This document shows positions 51,896 to 61,666 of a stretch of 64,000 nt of DNA, one piece after another. This DNA is from JAOZPE01 sp964601275. GTDB lineage: Bacteria; Krumholzibacteriota; Krumholzibacteriia; JAJRXK01. Numbering within the stretch: position 1 is the stretch's first letter; every line of letters begins with the position of its first letter. A model generated the notes under the pieces. It was not told the origin of the DNA. It searched no databases and worked only from the letters and a program-made list of their open reading frames with translations. Position numbers and translations under genes: made by a program. Location: positions 470,725 to 534,724 of the forward strand of contig CAZRMV010000001.1 in assembly GCA_964601275.1 (NCBI GenBank), in the 5' to 3' direction.

Positions 51896-53149
51896 TCACC
51901 GCAATATCTTCCTCTCCAGTTCGAACTCCATCACCTGCCCGGCCGGATCTTCCAGGGTGAGATGGACGGAGAACCCGGGCTGGATGTTGAAGACATCGAG
52001 GATGGGGGAGAGGTCGTAGACCAGGTCGCGTTCGAACCAGGCTTCGCACATCTCCCCGTGGCTGTCGTGGACCAGGCGCAACCAGGTGTGCGGCATCTCC
52101 GGAATCCCGACGCCGGAGGGCATCCCCGCGAAGAGCTGGAAGAAATGATCGGGGGAGCACCCGGAGAACCCCACCCGCAGGTGCAAGCGCGTTCCCTCCA
52201 GCTGGGCGTTCAGGAGATGGTACCAGTCTTGTGGCTCGAGCATCTCCGGGGGCACCGGCGACATCTCCACCGGCGGTGCCGGGGGCAGGGAATCGCAGGG
52301 CCCGAACACCGCACCGAAGTCGGCGTGCTCGAAGGGAACGAGGGTTCCGTCGGCGGTGGTGGACACGATCACCTGCAGGGGGTTCGGGGTCGTGGAGCAC
52401 CAGAGCCCGTCCAGCATGGTCACGAGCTGCAGTTCATACAGCCCCGGCTCCCGGGCCGGCGTCCGGTAGCGTCCCAGGCTGTCGGGGATGGCTCGCAGGT
52501 GATCGCCCGAGGGGGTGGTCACCCGGATCACACTCCCGGGGAACGGGCCTTCGTCCGGCTGGGGCAAACCGTCCCGGTTCGCATCGAGGAACACCCGGCC
52601 GGCGATGAAGGCGCCCGGGGGATGGATCTGGAATTCGGCCCGGGCCACGAAGGAGAAGGAGACCAGCCCCGGATCCTGGAAGATCCAGCGGTGGGGCTGG
52701 GAACTCTCCCCCGGCAGGAGGACACCGTCGTCACCCAACAGCTCCGAATAGTCGAAGCCGAAGAGGTTCGGGTCCATCGGGCCGACGAACGGTGGAACGA
52801 TGTCGGGGTTCACCACCGACACGGTCGAGGGACGGAACTGCGAGACCCAGATGATCGCCTGGGGGTAGAGGGGCTCTCTGCCGCGGTTGACCACCACCAC
52901 GTCGATCGAAAGGGTGGAGTCGGTCTCGTCGACGGTCAGGTTCGATCCGACGAGGTCGATCCGCAGGGGAAGCATCCCGGGTTGATCGATGCGGCTGAGC
53001 AGGAACTCACCTCCGCCCGCGTCGAAGTTGCCGGTGAACTCCGCGGTGTCCGAAGGGGGCAGGTTGGGCTCCTGGGTATCTCCGCATCCGCCGATCACGA
53101 GGACAAGGGACAGCAAGGCGGCAAGAAACAGGAACGAGCGTTTGTTCAT
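51896..53149 (-). CDS. Lipoprotein with SdrD B-like domain
   Basis: A 417-residue lipoprotein: signal sequence ending in the lipobox IGGC with Cys22. In the middle FIAGRVFLDANRDGLPQPDE begins an SdrD-B-like (Cna-B/prealbumin-like) domain with the Asp-rich calcium-type loop DANRDG, continuing through DSLGRYRTP and GLYELQLV. The rest is beta-rich without a named family. The ATG at 53149 is right at the signal sequence. A good promoter candidate is found 76-105 bases upstream. Probably an outer-membrane or surface-exposed protein; no partner can be named. Confidence 0.7.
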   Translation of the reverse strand: MNKRSFLFLAALLSLVLVIGGCGDTQEPNLPPSDTAEFTGNFDAGGGEFLLSRIDQPGMLPLRIDLVGSNLTVDETDSTLSIDVVVVNRGREPLYPQAIIWVSQFRPSTVSVVNPDIVPPFVGPMDPNLFGFDYSELLGDDGVLLPGESSQPHRWIFQDPGLVSFSFVARAEFQIHPPGAFIAGRVFLDANRDGLPQPDEGPFPGSVIRVTTPSGDHLRAIPDSLGRYRTPAREPGLYELQLVTMLDGLWCSTTPNPLQVIVSTTADGTLVPFEHADFGAVFGPCDSLPPAPPVEMSPVPPEMLEPQDWYHLLNAQLEGTRLHLRVGFSGCSPDHFFQLFAGMPSGVGIPEMPHTWLRLVHDSHGEMCEAWFERDLVYDLSPILDVFNIQPGFSVHLTLEDPAGQVMEFELERKILR

Positions 53150-53224
53150 GGCCAGGACTCCCGGAAACGAGGGGGACGTCGGCGCGGGCGCCGGCCGGCA
53201 ATCCCTGGAGAAAAGCACATCCCC

Positions 53225-53254
53225 ATGATACGGTCTTTCCTTCCCGCATGGCAA
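53225..53254 (-). promoter_or_regulatory. Promoter of the SdrD-B-like lipoprotein gene
   Basis: On the minus strand TTGCCA (53254-53249) and TATCAT (53230-53225) are 18 bases apart. Both hexamers match five of six consensus bases, the best promoter match seen in the window. The start codon lies about 75 bases downstream. Confidence 0.55.
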
Positions 53255-53318
53255 CCAGGCCGCAACGACGGATGGATCGCCCCCGTTGCCGGCCCCTGGA
53301 GAATCACGGAGGATCGTC

Positions 53319-56300
53319 GTGAAAAGGAATCTGCTGGCCGCCCTGTTCCTGTTGCTCCCGTTCGGGATGGCCCACGCGAGCGAAGGGCATCTGATGCGTT
53401 ATGCCGACATCCACGGGGACCGGATCGTCTTCACCTACGAGGACGACCTGTGGCTGGTGCCGGCCGAGGGCGGAGTGGCCCACCGGATCACCCGCGATCC
53501 GGGGGTGGAGCGCTACGCCCATTTCAGCCCCGACGGAACCAAGCTGGCCTTCACCGCCTCCTACGACGGAGGTACCGATGTCTACGTGATGGACGCCCAG
53601 GGAGGAGTGCCCCGGCGCCTGACCTTCTTCCCCAGCGCGAACCGGGTGCTGCAGTGGTATCCCGACGGCCGGCGCATCCTCTTCCGTTCGCGGAGGACCT
53701 ATCCTCTCCGGGCGGAGGAACTCTACTCCATCGGCGTCGACGGCGGCATGCCCACGCGGCTTCCCGTCGATCGCGGTGGTCTGGCCGCCCTGGACGCGGA
53801 CGCGACCCGGCTGGCCTACAACCGCATCAGCCGCGAGAACGCCACCTGGAAGCGTTACCATGGGGGAGAGGCCCAGGAGATCTGGCTGGCCGACTTCACC
53901 ACCGGCGACATCCATCCGCTCACCGAGTACGACGGCACCGACAACTATCCCATGTGGTATGGGGGGAAGGTCTACTTCACCTCCGACCGGTACGCCGGGA
54001 CCCTGAATCTCTTCTCGAAGGATCCGGCGACAGGAGAAGTGACCCGGCTCACCTCCTATGACGACTACGACGTGAAGTATCCCTCGATGGGTGACGGGCG
54101 CATCGTCTTCCAATACCAGGAGAGCCTGCACGTGCTCGACCTGGCCAGCGGTGAGGTGCGCCGGGTGCCGGTGGAGATTCCCAGCGACCGGGTCCCCATG
54201 CGGCCGGAATGGGTGGACATCGCCCCCCGTACCGGATCGTTCCGGCTCTCGCCCGACGGCGAGCACCTGTTGCTGGAGGCACGCGGGGACATCTTCGACT
54301 TTCCCGTGGACGAAGACGACGATGACCTTGCCCGCCTGGTCTCGCCCGGCTCGGCCAGCCGCGAGAAATACGCGGTCTACTCGCCCGACGAGGAATGGGT
54401 GGCCTGGGTGAGCGACGCCGGCGGTTCGGAGGAGATCTGGATCGCCCCGGCCGAGGGGGAAGGCGATGCGCGCCAGCTCACCCACCGGGGCAAGGGTTTC
54501 ATGCTGCCCATCGTATGGTCGCCCGACGGCAAGTGGCTGCTCTACAGCGACAAGTCCATGGACCTGGTGCTGGTGGACGCCCACAGCGGCAAGTCGATCC
54601 GGGTCGATCATTCCGACTGGGACGATGCCTGGGAGCGCTGGGGCATCCAGGACTACGTATTCTCCCCGGACAGCCGGTGGATCGCCTACACCAAGCAGCA
54701 CGGCAACATGAACGAGGCGATCTATCTGTACGACATCGAAGGGAAATCGATCACCCGCGTCACCGACGAGATGACCACCGCTTGGAGTCCTTCCTTCGAT
54801 CCCGGGGGGGATTACCTCTACTTCCTCTCGAACCGATCCTTCGTGCCGGTGATGGGCATGCAGGACCAGAACCATGTCTTCCTGGACATGACGCGCCCCT
54901 ACCTCGTGCTGTTGCGCCAGGACCAGGTCTCGCCCTTCCGCCCCGGGGACGACGGAGAGGACGAGGAAGACGATGACCGGGGCGAAGGTCGGACGAAGGG
55001 GAAGGAAGACCACGACAAGGGAGAAGGCACCGAACGCGTCCGCATCGATCTCGACGGCATCCAGCAGCGGGTGCTGGCCGTCGAGGGGGTCGAACGAGGG
55101 AACTACTTCCGCCTGGAAGCGATCGAAGGCGGCTTCCTCTTCCTGGAGAAGACCGAGCCGGAATTCCTGAAGTACCAGCGCGTGGACGACCGCACCACCG
55201 ATCGTCTCGACCTGCACCACTACTCGCTGGAGGATGTCGAGGACACCGAGGTGCTCGGCGGCATCGCGAACTACCACCTGAGCGCCGACGGCAAGAAGCT
55301 GGTGTACCGGGCGGGAACGAAATACGGCGTGGTCGACGCGGGTAAGAAGGCGAAGGTGGGTGATGGCCGCGTCGACCTCTCCTCGCTACGGCAGAAGGTG
55401 GTGCGCGAGCAGGAGTACCGGCAGATCTTCGACGAGGCGTGGCGGATCGAGCGGGACTGGTTCTACGATCCCGGCCTGCACGGGGTCGACTGGGAAGCCA
55501 TGCATGAGAAGTACGGGCGTTTCGTTCCCGACTGCGGAACCCGGGGCGACCTGACCTATCTCATCGGAGAGATGATCGCCGAGCTGAACATCGGCCATAC
55601 CTATGTGTACGGAGGTGACCGCCAGGACGGCGGAGAGCACGTGGGCGTGGGCCTGTTGGGCTGCGACTTCCAGCTCGACGAGAAGGCCGGCCGCTATCGC
55701 ATCAGCCACATCGTTGAGGGCTGGAACTGGGACGAGCGGCAGCGTTCGCCCCTGACCGAGCCCGGGTGTCCCATCGAGGAGGGTGACTACCTGCTGTCGA
55801 TCGACGGGCGGGAGATCCACGGTGGCGACAACGTCTACTCATACCTCGTGGACAAGGCGGGCCAATGGGTCGAACTGGGCTTCAGCGATACGCCCTCGAT
55901 GAAAGGGATCCGCCGGTGGCGGGTGAAGACCCTGCGCAGCGAGTGGGCCATCCGCTACCGCGAATGGGTGGAGGCCAACCGGGCGAAGGTCGACGAGTGG
56001 TCGAACGGTGCGATCGGTTACCTGCACATCCCCGACATGATGACCAGTGGGCTCATCGAGTTCGCCCGGTACTGGTACCCCCAATACGAGAAGAGGGCCT
56101 TCATCATCGACGAGCGCTACAACTCGGGCGGCTTCGTGGGCGACATGATCATCGATCGCCTCGAGCGTCAGCTGTGGGGTCTGACCGCGCCGCGGGAGGG
56201 CAAGGTCAGCCGCGACCCCGAGCGGGTCTTCCACGGCCCGATGATGGTGCTCATCAACGAGGACACCGGCAGCAACGGCGAGTTCTTCGCGCGGGCGATC

Positions 56301-56630
56301 CAGCTCAAGCACCTCGCCCCGGTGCTGGGGATGCGCACCTGGGGTGGGGCCATCGGCATCGAGCCCCACCAGGACCTCGTCGACGGGGGCACGGTCACCC
56401 CGCCGCAGTTCGGACTGTACGGACGGTCGGGGAAGTGGCTCATCGAGGGGGTGGGCGTCGTGCCCGACATCGAGCTGCAGAACCCGCCCGCCGAGGTGGT
56501 GGCAGGTCGGGACCGGCAATTGCGCGAGGCGGTGGACCGCCTGCTGAAGCAACTCGAGGAAGAGGGCGACCGGTGGGCCATTCCGCCCAAGCCCGCCTTC
56601 CCCGACAAGGCCAAGCCCGGGGGGAAGTAA
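53319..56630 (+). CDS. Tricorn protease homologue (S41 family), exported
   Basis: A 1,103-residue serine protease with a signal peptide (LLAALFLLLPFGMAHA). The first 650 residues are two stacked beta-propellers, with repeated units such as YAHFSPDGTKLAFTASYDGG and IVWSPDGKWLLYSDKS. An acidic, charged linker (near residues 545-575) is followed by the core domain C1, a PDZ domain (EEGDYLLSIDGREIHGG) and domain C2. The catalytic Ser is in EDTGSNGEFFARA and the His in ELNIGHTYVYGG. Archaeal tricorn is cytosolic; bacterial homologues with signal peptides work in the periplasm, trimming peptides. GTG at 53319 follows CGGAGGA by seven bases. Confidence 0.9.
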   Translation: MKRNLLAALFLLLPFGMAHASEGHLMRYADIHGDRIVFTYEDDLWLVPAEGGVAHRITRDPGVERYAHFSPDGTKLAFTASYDGGTDVYVMDAQGGVPRRLTFFPSANRVLQWYPDGRRILFRSRRTYPLRAEELYSIGVDGGMPTRLPVDRGGLAALDADATRLAYNRISRENATWKRYHGGEAQEIWLADFTTGDIHPLTEYDGTDNYPMWYGGKVYFTSDRYAGTLNLFSKDPATGEVTRLTSYDDYDVKYPSMGDGRIVFQYQESLHVLDLASGEVRRVPVEIPSDRVPMRPEWVDIAPRTGSFRLSPDGEHLLLEARGDIFDFPVDEDDDDLARLVSPGSASREKYAVYSPDEEWVAWVSDAGGSEEIWIAPAEGEGDARQLTHRGKGFMLPIVWSPDGKWLLYSDKSMDLVLVDAHSGKSIRVDHSDWDDAWERWGIQDYVFSPDSRWIAYTKQHGNMNEAIYLYDIEGKSITRVTDEMTTAWSPSFDPGGDYLYFLSNRSFVPVMGMQDQNHVFLDMTRPYLVLLRQDQVSPFRPGDDGEDEEDDDRGEGRTKGKEDHDKGEGTERVRIDLDGIQQRVLAVEGVERGNYFRLEAIEGGFLFLEKTEPEFLKYQRVDDRTTDRLDLHHYSLEDVEDTEVLGGIANYHLSADGKKLVYRAGTKYGVVDAGKKAKVGDGRVDLSSLRQKVVREQEYRQIFDEAWRIERDWFYDPGLHGVDWEAMHEKYGRFVPDCGTRGDLTYLIGEMIAELNIGHTYVYGGDRQDGGEHVGVGLLGCDFQLDEKAGRYRISHIVEGWNWDERQRSPLTEPGCPIEEGDYLLSIDGREIHGGDNVYSYLVDKAGQWVELGFSDTPSMKGIRRWRVKTLRSEWAIRYREWVEANRAKVDEWSNGAIGYLHIPDMMTSGLIEFARYWYPQYEKRAFIIDERYNSGGFVGDMIIDRLERQLWGLTAPREGKVSRDPERVFHGPMMVLINEDTGSNGEFFARAIQLKHLAPVLGMRTWGGAIGIEPHQDLVDGGTVTPPQFGLYGRSGKWLIEGVGVVPDIELQNPPAEVVAGRDRQLREAVDRLLKQLEEEGDRWAIPPKPAFPDKAKPGGK

Positions 56631-56769
56631 GCGGGGATCCACCTCCGGATCTCTTCTGGCCGGATCTCTGCTTGCCGCCTGCGCGCCGGGGCGTCTAGGG
56701 TAGCAGCGCGGGCCTTGCAAGACCGGGTGGTGGTCCCGTGCGCCTTCACACCCTTCCGCCGGCGAACCC

Positions 56770-58023
56770 ATGATGGCCTCTTCCGACTCGAGATCGAACG
56801 AAGACACCCCCCGCGATGGGCCTGGGCCGGGGGGTCTGGCCGGGGGGTCCACCGGGCAAGGACGCCCGATGAACCGGCCGTTTGCCGGCGTTTCCGGGGG
56901 GCTCAAGGTGGCCCTGGTCTCCCGGGGGGCCACCGTGGCCGGCGGCGAGGTGAGCCTGTTGACCCTGGCCCGGCACCTTCCCGCCCCCTGGCGTCCCCTG
57001 GTGTGGGTCACCGAGAAGGGGGAACTGGCCGAACGGGCGCGGGAGGAGGGGTTGGAGGTGGTCGAGGGAAGCTGGAGCCTGCTCAGCCCGCGGCGTCCGG
57101 TCGGCTCGCTCCGTGCGGTCGCCGAGACCGTCGCCGCGCTGCGGGCCCACCGCGTCGACCTGGTGCACGTGAATTCGCCGGTGGAAGCCATGCCCTTCCT
57201 GGCCGCGGCCCGCCTCTTGCGGCGCCCGATCCTGGTCCACGTGCGCATCGCCTACCGGGCGGAGTTCCTGCGGGGCCAGGGCCTGCGCCTGGCCGACGAG
57301 GTGATCTTCAACAGTTGCGCCCTGCGCGAGGAGATCGGCTGGAGCGGGGGTGCGGTGGTCCCCAACGGAGTGGAATTGCCGCCGCCCCTGGGCGAGGAGG
57401 AACGCCTCCGCCTGCGGCGGGAACTGGGCGCCGGCGGCGAGGAGATCCTGCTGGGACAGGTGGGCCAGGTGATCGAGGTGAAAGGGGTCGATCTGAGCCT
57501 GCGGGCCTTCGCCCGCCTGGTGGAGAAAGGACTTCCGGTGCGCCTGGCGATCGTCGGGGACGACCACCAGGCCGGGGGGAGCTACCGGAGGGAGATGGAA
57601 TCGCTGGCTGGGGAACTGGGGGTGGCCGATCGAGTGGTCTTCACCGGCTACCGCCGGGATGCCTTGGCCCTGATGGGGGCGCTCGACCTCCTCTTGTGTC
57701 CTTCCCGGAAGGAACCTTTCGGCCGGGTGTTGATCGAGGCGATGTCCCAGGGGGTGCCTTCGGTCGCGGCGGCGGTGGGAGGTATCCCCGAGGTGGTGCG
57801 CGACGGCGCGGAGGGATTGTTGATCGGGGCCGAGGACGCAGGGGCCTTGGCCCGGGCGGTCGAGCTCCTCGCGGCCGATCCGGCGCGGCGCGGGGCGATG
57901 GGCCGGCGGGGCCGAGAGCGGGCGCGGGATGAGTTCAGTGCGCCGATCCACGCCCGGCGGATCGCCGCCCTCTACGAGCGGGTCGGCGCTCCCTACATCC
58001 TTCCCCAGGAGGTGGAGCGGTGA
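56770..58023 (+). CDS. Glycosyltransferase family 4 (GT-B fold)
   Basis: A 417-residue glycosyltransferase opening the second polysaccharide block. VALVSRGATVAGGEVSLLTL forms the Gly-rich acceptor loop, LVHVNSPVEAMPFLAAARLL is typical of the family, LLGQVGQVIEVKGVDLSLRA starts the donor domain, and EPFGRVLIEAMSQGVPSVAA contains E-x7-E. The first 45 residues are Gly/Ser/Asp-rich and not conserved; an internal ATG at 56872 may be the true start. The next gene begins 53 bases after its stop on the same strand. Confidence 0.85.
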   Translation: MMASSDSRSNEDTPRDGPGPGGLAGGSTGQGRPMNRPFAGVSGGLKVALVSRGATVAGGEVSLLTLARHLPAPWRPLVWVTEKGELAERAREEGLEVVEGSWSLLSPRRPVGSLRAVAETVAALRAHRVDLVHVNSPVEAMPFLAAARLLRRPILVHVRIAYRAEFLRGQGLRLADEVIFNSCALREEIGWSGGAVVPNGVELPPPLGEEERLRLRRELGAGGEEILLGQVGQVIEVKGVDLSLRAFARLVEKGLPVRLAIVGDDHQAGGSYRREMESLAGELGVADRVVFTGYRRDALALMGALDLLLCPSRKEPFGRVLIEAMSQGVPSVAAAVGGIPEVVRDGAEGLLIGAEDAGALARAVELLAADPARRGAMGRRGRERARDEFSAPIHARRIAALYERVGAPYILPQEVER

Positions 58024-58075
58024 ATCGTCTCCGCGCCCGCCCTGATCCAGAGCGCCGCCGGAAGAGGCGGTCCCG

Positions 58076-59358
58076 ATGAAGGTCTGCCACGTCCTGCACA
58101 CCATGGGGGTCGGCGGCGCCGAGGTGCTGATCTCCAACATGATCCACCGGGAACCGGAGGGGGTGGAGTTCTGCGTGGCGCTCCTGGACGCGATGGGGCC
58201 CCTGGGAGAGCGCCNNNNNNNNNNNNNNNNNNNNNNNNNNNNNNNNNNNNNNNNNNNNNNNNNNNNNNNNNNNNNNNNNNNNNNNNNNNNNNNNNNNNNN
58301 NNNNNNNNNNNNNNGGGGTGGAGTTCTGCGTGGCGCTCCTGGACGCGATGGGGCCCCTGGGAGAGCGCCTGGCCGAGGAGGGGATTCCCGTGCGCTGCGT
58401 GGGCCGCCGTCCGGGAGTGGACTGGACCCTGCTGCGTCAATTGAAACAACTCTTCGGAGAGTTCGCTCCGGACCTGGTGCATTGCCACCAGTACACCCCG
58501 TGGTTCTACGGGGGGTGGGCGGCGACGCGCCTGGATCTGCCGGTGGTGTTCACCGAGCACGGGCGGCACCAGCCCGACCATCCCCGGCTGCGGCGCATTC
58601 TCTTCAATCGATACTTGATGCGGCACACCGGCGCGGTGACCGCGGTCAGCCACAGCATCCGGCGCGCGCTCATCGAGAACGAGAAGATCCCCGCCGGGCG
58701 CATCCGCGTGCTGTACAACGGCATCGACCATCACCGTTTCCATCCCGACGAGGAAGGAAGGCGGAGGATGCGCGAAGAGCTGGGACTGCGGGGGGACGAA
58801 CTCGCCATCGGCCACGCCGGGCGGTTCATGCCGGTCAAGAACCAGGCCCTCCTCCTGCGCGCGCTGGCGCGCCTGACCGGCTTGCGCCCCGAACTCCGGT
58901 GGCGGGCCTTCCTGGCCGGCAAGGGACCGCTGGAGGACGAGCTGCGGGCCCAATGCGCCGAGCTCGAGCTGGGCGATCGCGTGGTCTTCCTGGGGCAGCG
59001 GCGCGACGTGCCCGAGCTGCTGCGGGCCTTCGACGTGTTCGCGCTCTCTTCGTTCAGCGAGGGAACCTCGGTCACCCTGCTCGAGGCCATGGCCACCGAG
59101 TTGCCGATCGTCACCACCGCGGTCGGCGGCAACCCAGAACTCGTCGAGGACGGGGTGAACGGATTCCTCACCCCCGACGACGACACCGAGGCCTTCGCCC
59201 GCGCCCTGGCGAAGATGGAAGACGCCTCGTTGCGGCGGATGATGGGGGAAGCGGGGAGGGCGAAGGTGCTCGAGCGCTTCACCGAGGAGGGAATGATCGA
59301 GGGATTCCTCTCCATCTATCGCGAATTGCTGGAAAGGGGAGGAGTGCCACCGGGATGA
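58076..59358 (+). CDS. Glycosyltransferase (XrtA/PEP-CTERM-associated type), interrupted by a scaffold gap
   Basis: The gene is split by 100 Ns (58215-58314). The 55 bases before the gap (58160-58214) are repeated exactly after it (58315-58369). If the repeat is collapsed, codons 58076-58214 join 58370-59358 in frame and give one intact 375-residue GT-B enzyme: CHVLHTMGVGGAEVLISNMI at the start, HCHQYTPWFYGG, VVFTEHGRHQPDHPRLRR, IGHAGRFMPVKNQALLL and E-x7-E in EGTSVTLLEAMATELPIVTT. So the break is an assembly artefact, not a frameshift. The sequence resembles the Stp2-type sugar transferases of exosortase A loci. The next gene overlaps its stop (ATGA). Confidence 0.85.
58160..58369 (+). repeat. 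55-bp exact duplication flanking the N gap (assembly artefact)
   Basis: Copy one is 58160-58214 and copy two 58315-58369; both begin GGGGTGGAGTTCTGCG and end GGGAGAGCGCC. The repeat length of 55 equals a common de Bruijn k-mer, which is what adjacent contigs from such an assembler share at their ends. Collapsing the copies restores the reading frame. Confidence 0.9.
58215..58314. other. Scaffold gap of 100 Ns
   Basis: A run of exactly 100 N bases lies inside a glycosyltransferase gene and is flanked by identical 55-bp sequences. The true gap is most likely a 55-base overlap between two contigs rather than missing sequence. Confidence 0.97.
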
Positions 59359-60395
59359 GCTGGAAGATCGCCGTCGATTCCTGTTCGGCGCAAGCCTGGG
59401 ATGACCTGGTGCGCTCGAGGGGTTGCGTGTACCAGGGCTGGGAGTTCGCCGCCACCCTGGAGGAGGGCCTTCGGCAGAGGATCGTCCGCCTGGCCGCGGT
59501 CGATACGGACGGCACGGTGGGAGCCGCACTGGCGATCGCGGTGCTCAAGAGCCCTCTCTTCGGCCGCTTCGGAGTGAGCCTTCCGGTCAGTGATCACTCC
59601 GGGGTGGTCTACCGGGAGGAGGCCGCCCTGCGCGTGGTGATGGAAGAACTTCCCGGTTTCCTGGCGAGGGAGGGTCTCGACTGGATCGAGCTGCGGCACT
59701 TCGCCGACCCGGCCCCTCCGGTCGACCTGCTCGCCCGCGAGCACAAGATCACCCTCGAGCTCGCCCTTCCCCCGGACGCCGAAGTTCTCTGGACCGGTCT
59801 GAAGGCCAAGGTGCGCAACCTGGTGCGCAAGGGGGAGAAGGCCGGACTGGTCTACCACCAGGGCGGCGCGGAGCGGCTCGAGGTGTTCCACCGCGTGTAC
59901 GCCCACAACCTGCGGGACCTGGGCACGCCGTGTTATCCGAAGTCCTTCTTTGCTGCCTTGCTGCGCCGTTTCGAGGGGGTTTGCCGGATCCATCTGGCGA
60001 CCCTGGGCGAGGGCGGCCCGGTCGCCGCGGTGGGCCTGACCCTGCGCGACGGCGCGCGGCAGCAGATCCCCTTCGCGGCCAGCCGGGTCGAATACCGCCG
60101 ACACTCGCCCAACATGTTCCTGTACTGGAGGATGCTCGCGGACGCGATCGAGAACGGGTGCGATGTCTTCGACTTCGGACGCAGCACCCGCGATTCGGGA
60201 ACGCATCGGTTCAAGAAACAGTGGGGGGCCGTCGAGCGGCCCTTGCGCTGGTTCCATCAATTGGCACCGGGGGCGGAGATGCCCGAGTTGCGGGTGGACA
60301 GCCCGAAGTACCGCCTGGCGGTTTCGGCCTGGAAGCGCCTACCGGTGGGCGTGGCCACCGCCTTGAGCGCGCGGATCGTGCGCCATCTTCCCTGA
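59355..60395 (+). CDS. FemAB-like GNAT protein, XrtA/PEP-CTERM-associated family
   Basis: A 346-residue protein with two GNAT-like halves. WDDLVRSRGCVYQGWEFAAT, SLPVSDHSGVVYREEAAL, LKAKVRNLVRKGEKAGL and especially VFDFGRSTRDSGTHRFKKQW followed by GA match the FemAB-related family that is a constant part of exosortase A exopolysaccharide loci. Its biochemical activity is not known; FemAB relatives transfer aminoacyl groups from tRNA. The ATG overlaps the preceding stop (ATGA) and the next gene starts 15 bases after its end. Confidence 0.85.
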   Translation: MSWKIAVDSCSAQAWDDLVRSRGCVYQGWEFAATLEEGLRQRIVRLAAVDTDGTVGAALAIAVLKSPLFGRFGVSLPVSDHSGVVYREEAALRVVMEELPGFLAREGLDWIELRHFADPAPPVDLLAREHKITLELALPPDAEVLWTGLKAKVRNLVRKGEKAGLVYHQGGAERLEVFHRVYAHNLRDLGTPCYPKSFFAALLRRFEGVCRIHLATLGEGGPVAAVGLTLRDGARQQIPFAASRVEYRRHSPNMFLYWRMLADAIENGCDVFDFGRSTRDSGTHRFKKQWGAVERPLRWFHQLAPGAEMPELRVDSPKYRLAVSAWKRLPVGVATALSARIVRHLP

Positions 60396-60409
60396 AGCGA
60401 GGACCCCTC

Positions 60410-61666
60410 GTGCGCATCCTGGCCTTGACCCAACGCGTTCCCCATCGCCCCGACCGGGGCGATCGCATCCGCAGCCATCACCTGCTGAAGCGTCTGGGAG
60501 CGCGGCACGAGATCTGGCTCGGCAGCCTCGACGACGAGGGAGGACGCGACGCTCCCTGGGCGCCGCTCGAGCGGTTCTGCCGGAGCTGGGCCATCGAAGA
60601 AGTCACCCGGCCGGGGCGCCTGGCCGCGGCCGCGGCCTCGATGCTGCGCGGCGAGCCCCTGAGCTTCGCCTGGTTCCGCAGCGGCCGCCTCCTGCGCACC
60701 CTGCGGCAATGGCACCGGAAGGAACCCTTCGACGCGGCCTACGTGTTCTCCTCGTCGATGGCGCCCTACTGGTTCGCGCTCGACCGCGAGCATCCCCTGC
60801 CCCTGGTGATGGACTTCGTCGACGTGGACAGTCTGAAGTGGGGGCAGTACGCGCAGCGTTCCCGGGGACCGAAGCGGTGGATCTACCGGCGCGAGATGCG
60901 CCGGTTGCAAGAGTGGGAGCGGCGCCTGGCCGCCCTGGCCCATCGCAGCCTGCTGGTCAGCGGGGCGGAAGTGGAAGCCTTTCGCGAGCTCTTGGCCGCA
61001 ACGACTTCCGGGGACGGAAAGGCTCTGGAGGGGGAGGATCGGGTGGAGGCGCTGGGCAATGGGGTCGAGCTGGCGGCCTTCGCCCGGCCCCCGGGTTACC
61101 AGGGGCGCCCCGGCCGGCGGGTGGTCTTCGTGGGAATGATGGACTACCACGCCAACGCCGACGCGGTGACCTGGTTTGCCCGGCAGGTATGGCCGCGGCT
61201 GCTCGAGCGTCATCCCTCCCTGCGTTTCGAGATCGTGGGGGCGCGGCCCACCGCCGAGGTGCGGGCGCTGAATGAGCTGCCCGGGGTCACCGTGACCGGG
61301 CGGGTCGAGGAAGTCCGCGTGCATCTATGGGACGCCGAAGTGGCCGTGGTTCCCCTGCGTATCGCCCAGGGAACACAGAACAAGGTCCTCGAAGCGATGG
61401 CCGCCGGAGTGCCGGTGGTGGCCACCTCGATGGCGGTGCGGGGGATCGGCCAACCCCGTGGACCCCACCTGAAGGTGGCCGACGCGGCCGAGGATTTTGC
61501 CGACGCGGTCTGCGAGTTGCTGGACCACCCCGAGAGCGCCCGGCGGCAGGTGGAAGCGGCGCGGTCGATGCTCCGTGAGCACCACGACTGGGAGCGCTCG
61601 GCGGCGCGGCTGGAGGAGATCCTGGAGGAAGCCGCCGCGGCGACGCCCAAGGAGGTCCGAAGGTGA
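60410..61666 (+). CDS. Glycosyltransferase, XrtA/PEP-CTERM-associated Stp1 type
   Basis: A 418-residue GT-B enzyme beginning RILALTQRVPHRPDRGDRIR followed by SHHLLKRL, with LVMDFVDVDSLKWGQYA, FVGMMDYHANADAVTWFA and QGTQNKVLEAMAAGVPVVAT. The first Glu of the E-x7-E motif is replaced by Gln, as is usual in this exosortase-A-associated family. Start is the GTG at 60410 with GAGG upstream; the frame is open before it but overlaps the FemAB-like gene. The stop overlaps the deacetylase start (GTGA). Confidence 0.85.
   Translation: MRILALTQRVPHRPDRGDRIRSHHLLKRLGARHEIWLGSLDDEGGRDAPWAPLERFCRSWAIEEVTRPGRLAAAAASMLRGEPLSFAWFRSGRLLRTLRQWHRKEPFDAAYVFSSSMAPYWFALDREHPLPLVMDFVDVDSLKWGQYAQRSRGPKRWIYRREMRRLQEWERRLAALAHRSLLVSGAEVEAFRELLAATTSGDGKALEGEDRVEALGNGVELAAFARPPGYQGRPGRRVVFVGMMDYHANADAVTWFARQVWPRLLERHPSLRFEIVGARPTAEVRALNELPGVTVTGRVEEVRVHLWDAEVAVVPLRIAQGTQNKVLEAMAAGVPVVATSMAVRGIGQPRGPHLKVADAAEDFADAVCELLDHPESARRQVEAARSMLREHHDWERSAARLEEILEEAAAATPKEVRR

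Noticed and set aside
58076..58444. Separate truncated glycosyltransferase running into the N gap and out of frame behind it
   Set aside because: The frame break is produced by the duplicated 55 bp plus 100 Ns; collapsing them yields one intact gene.
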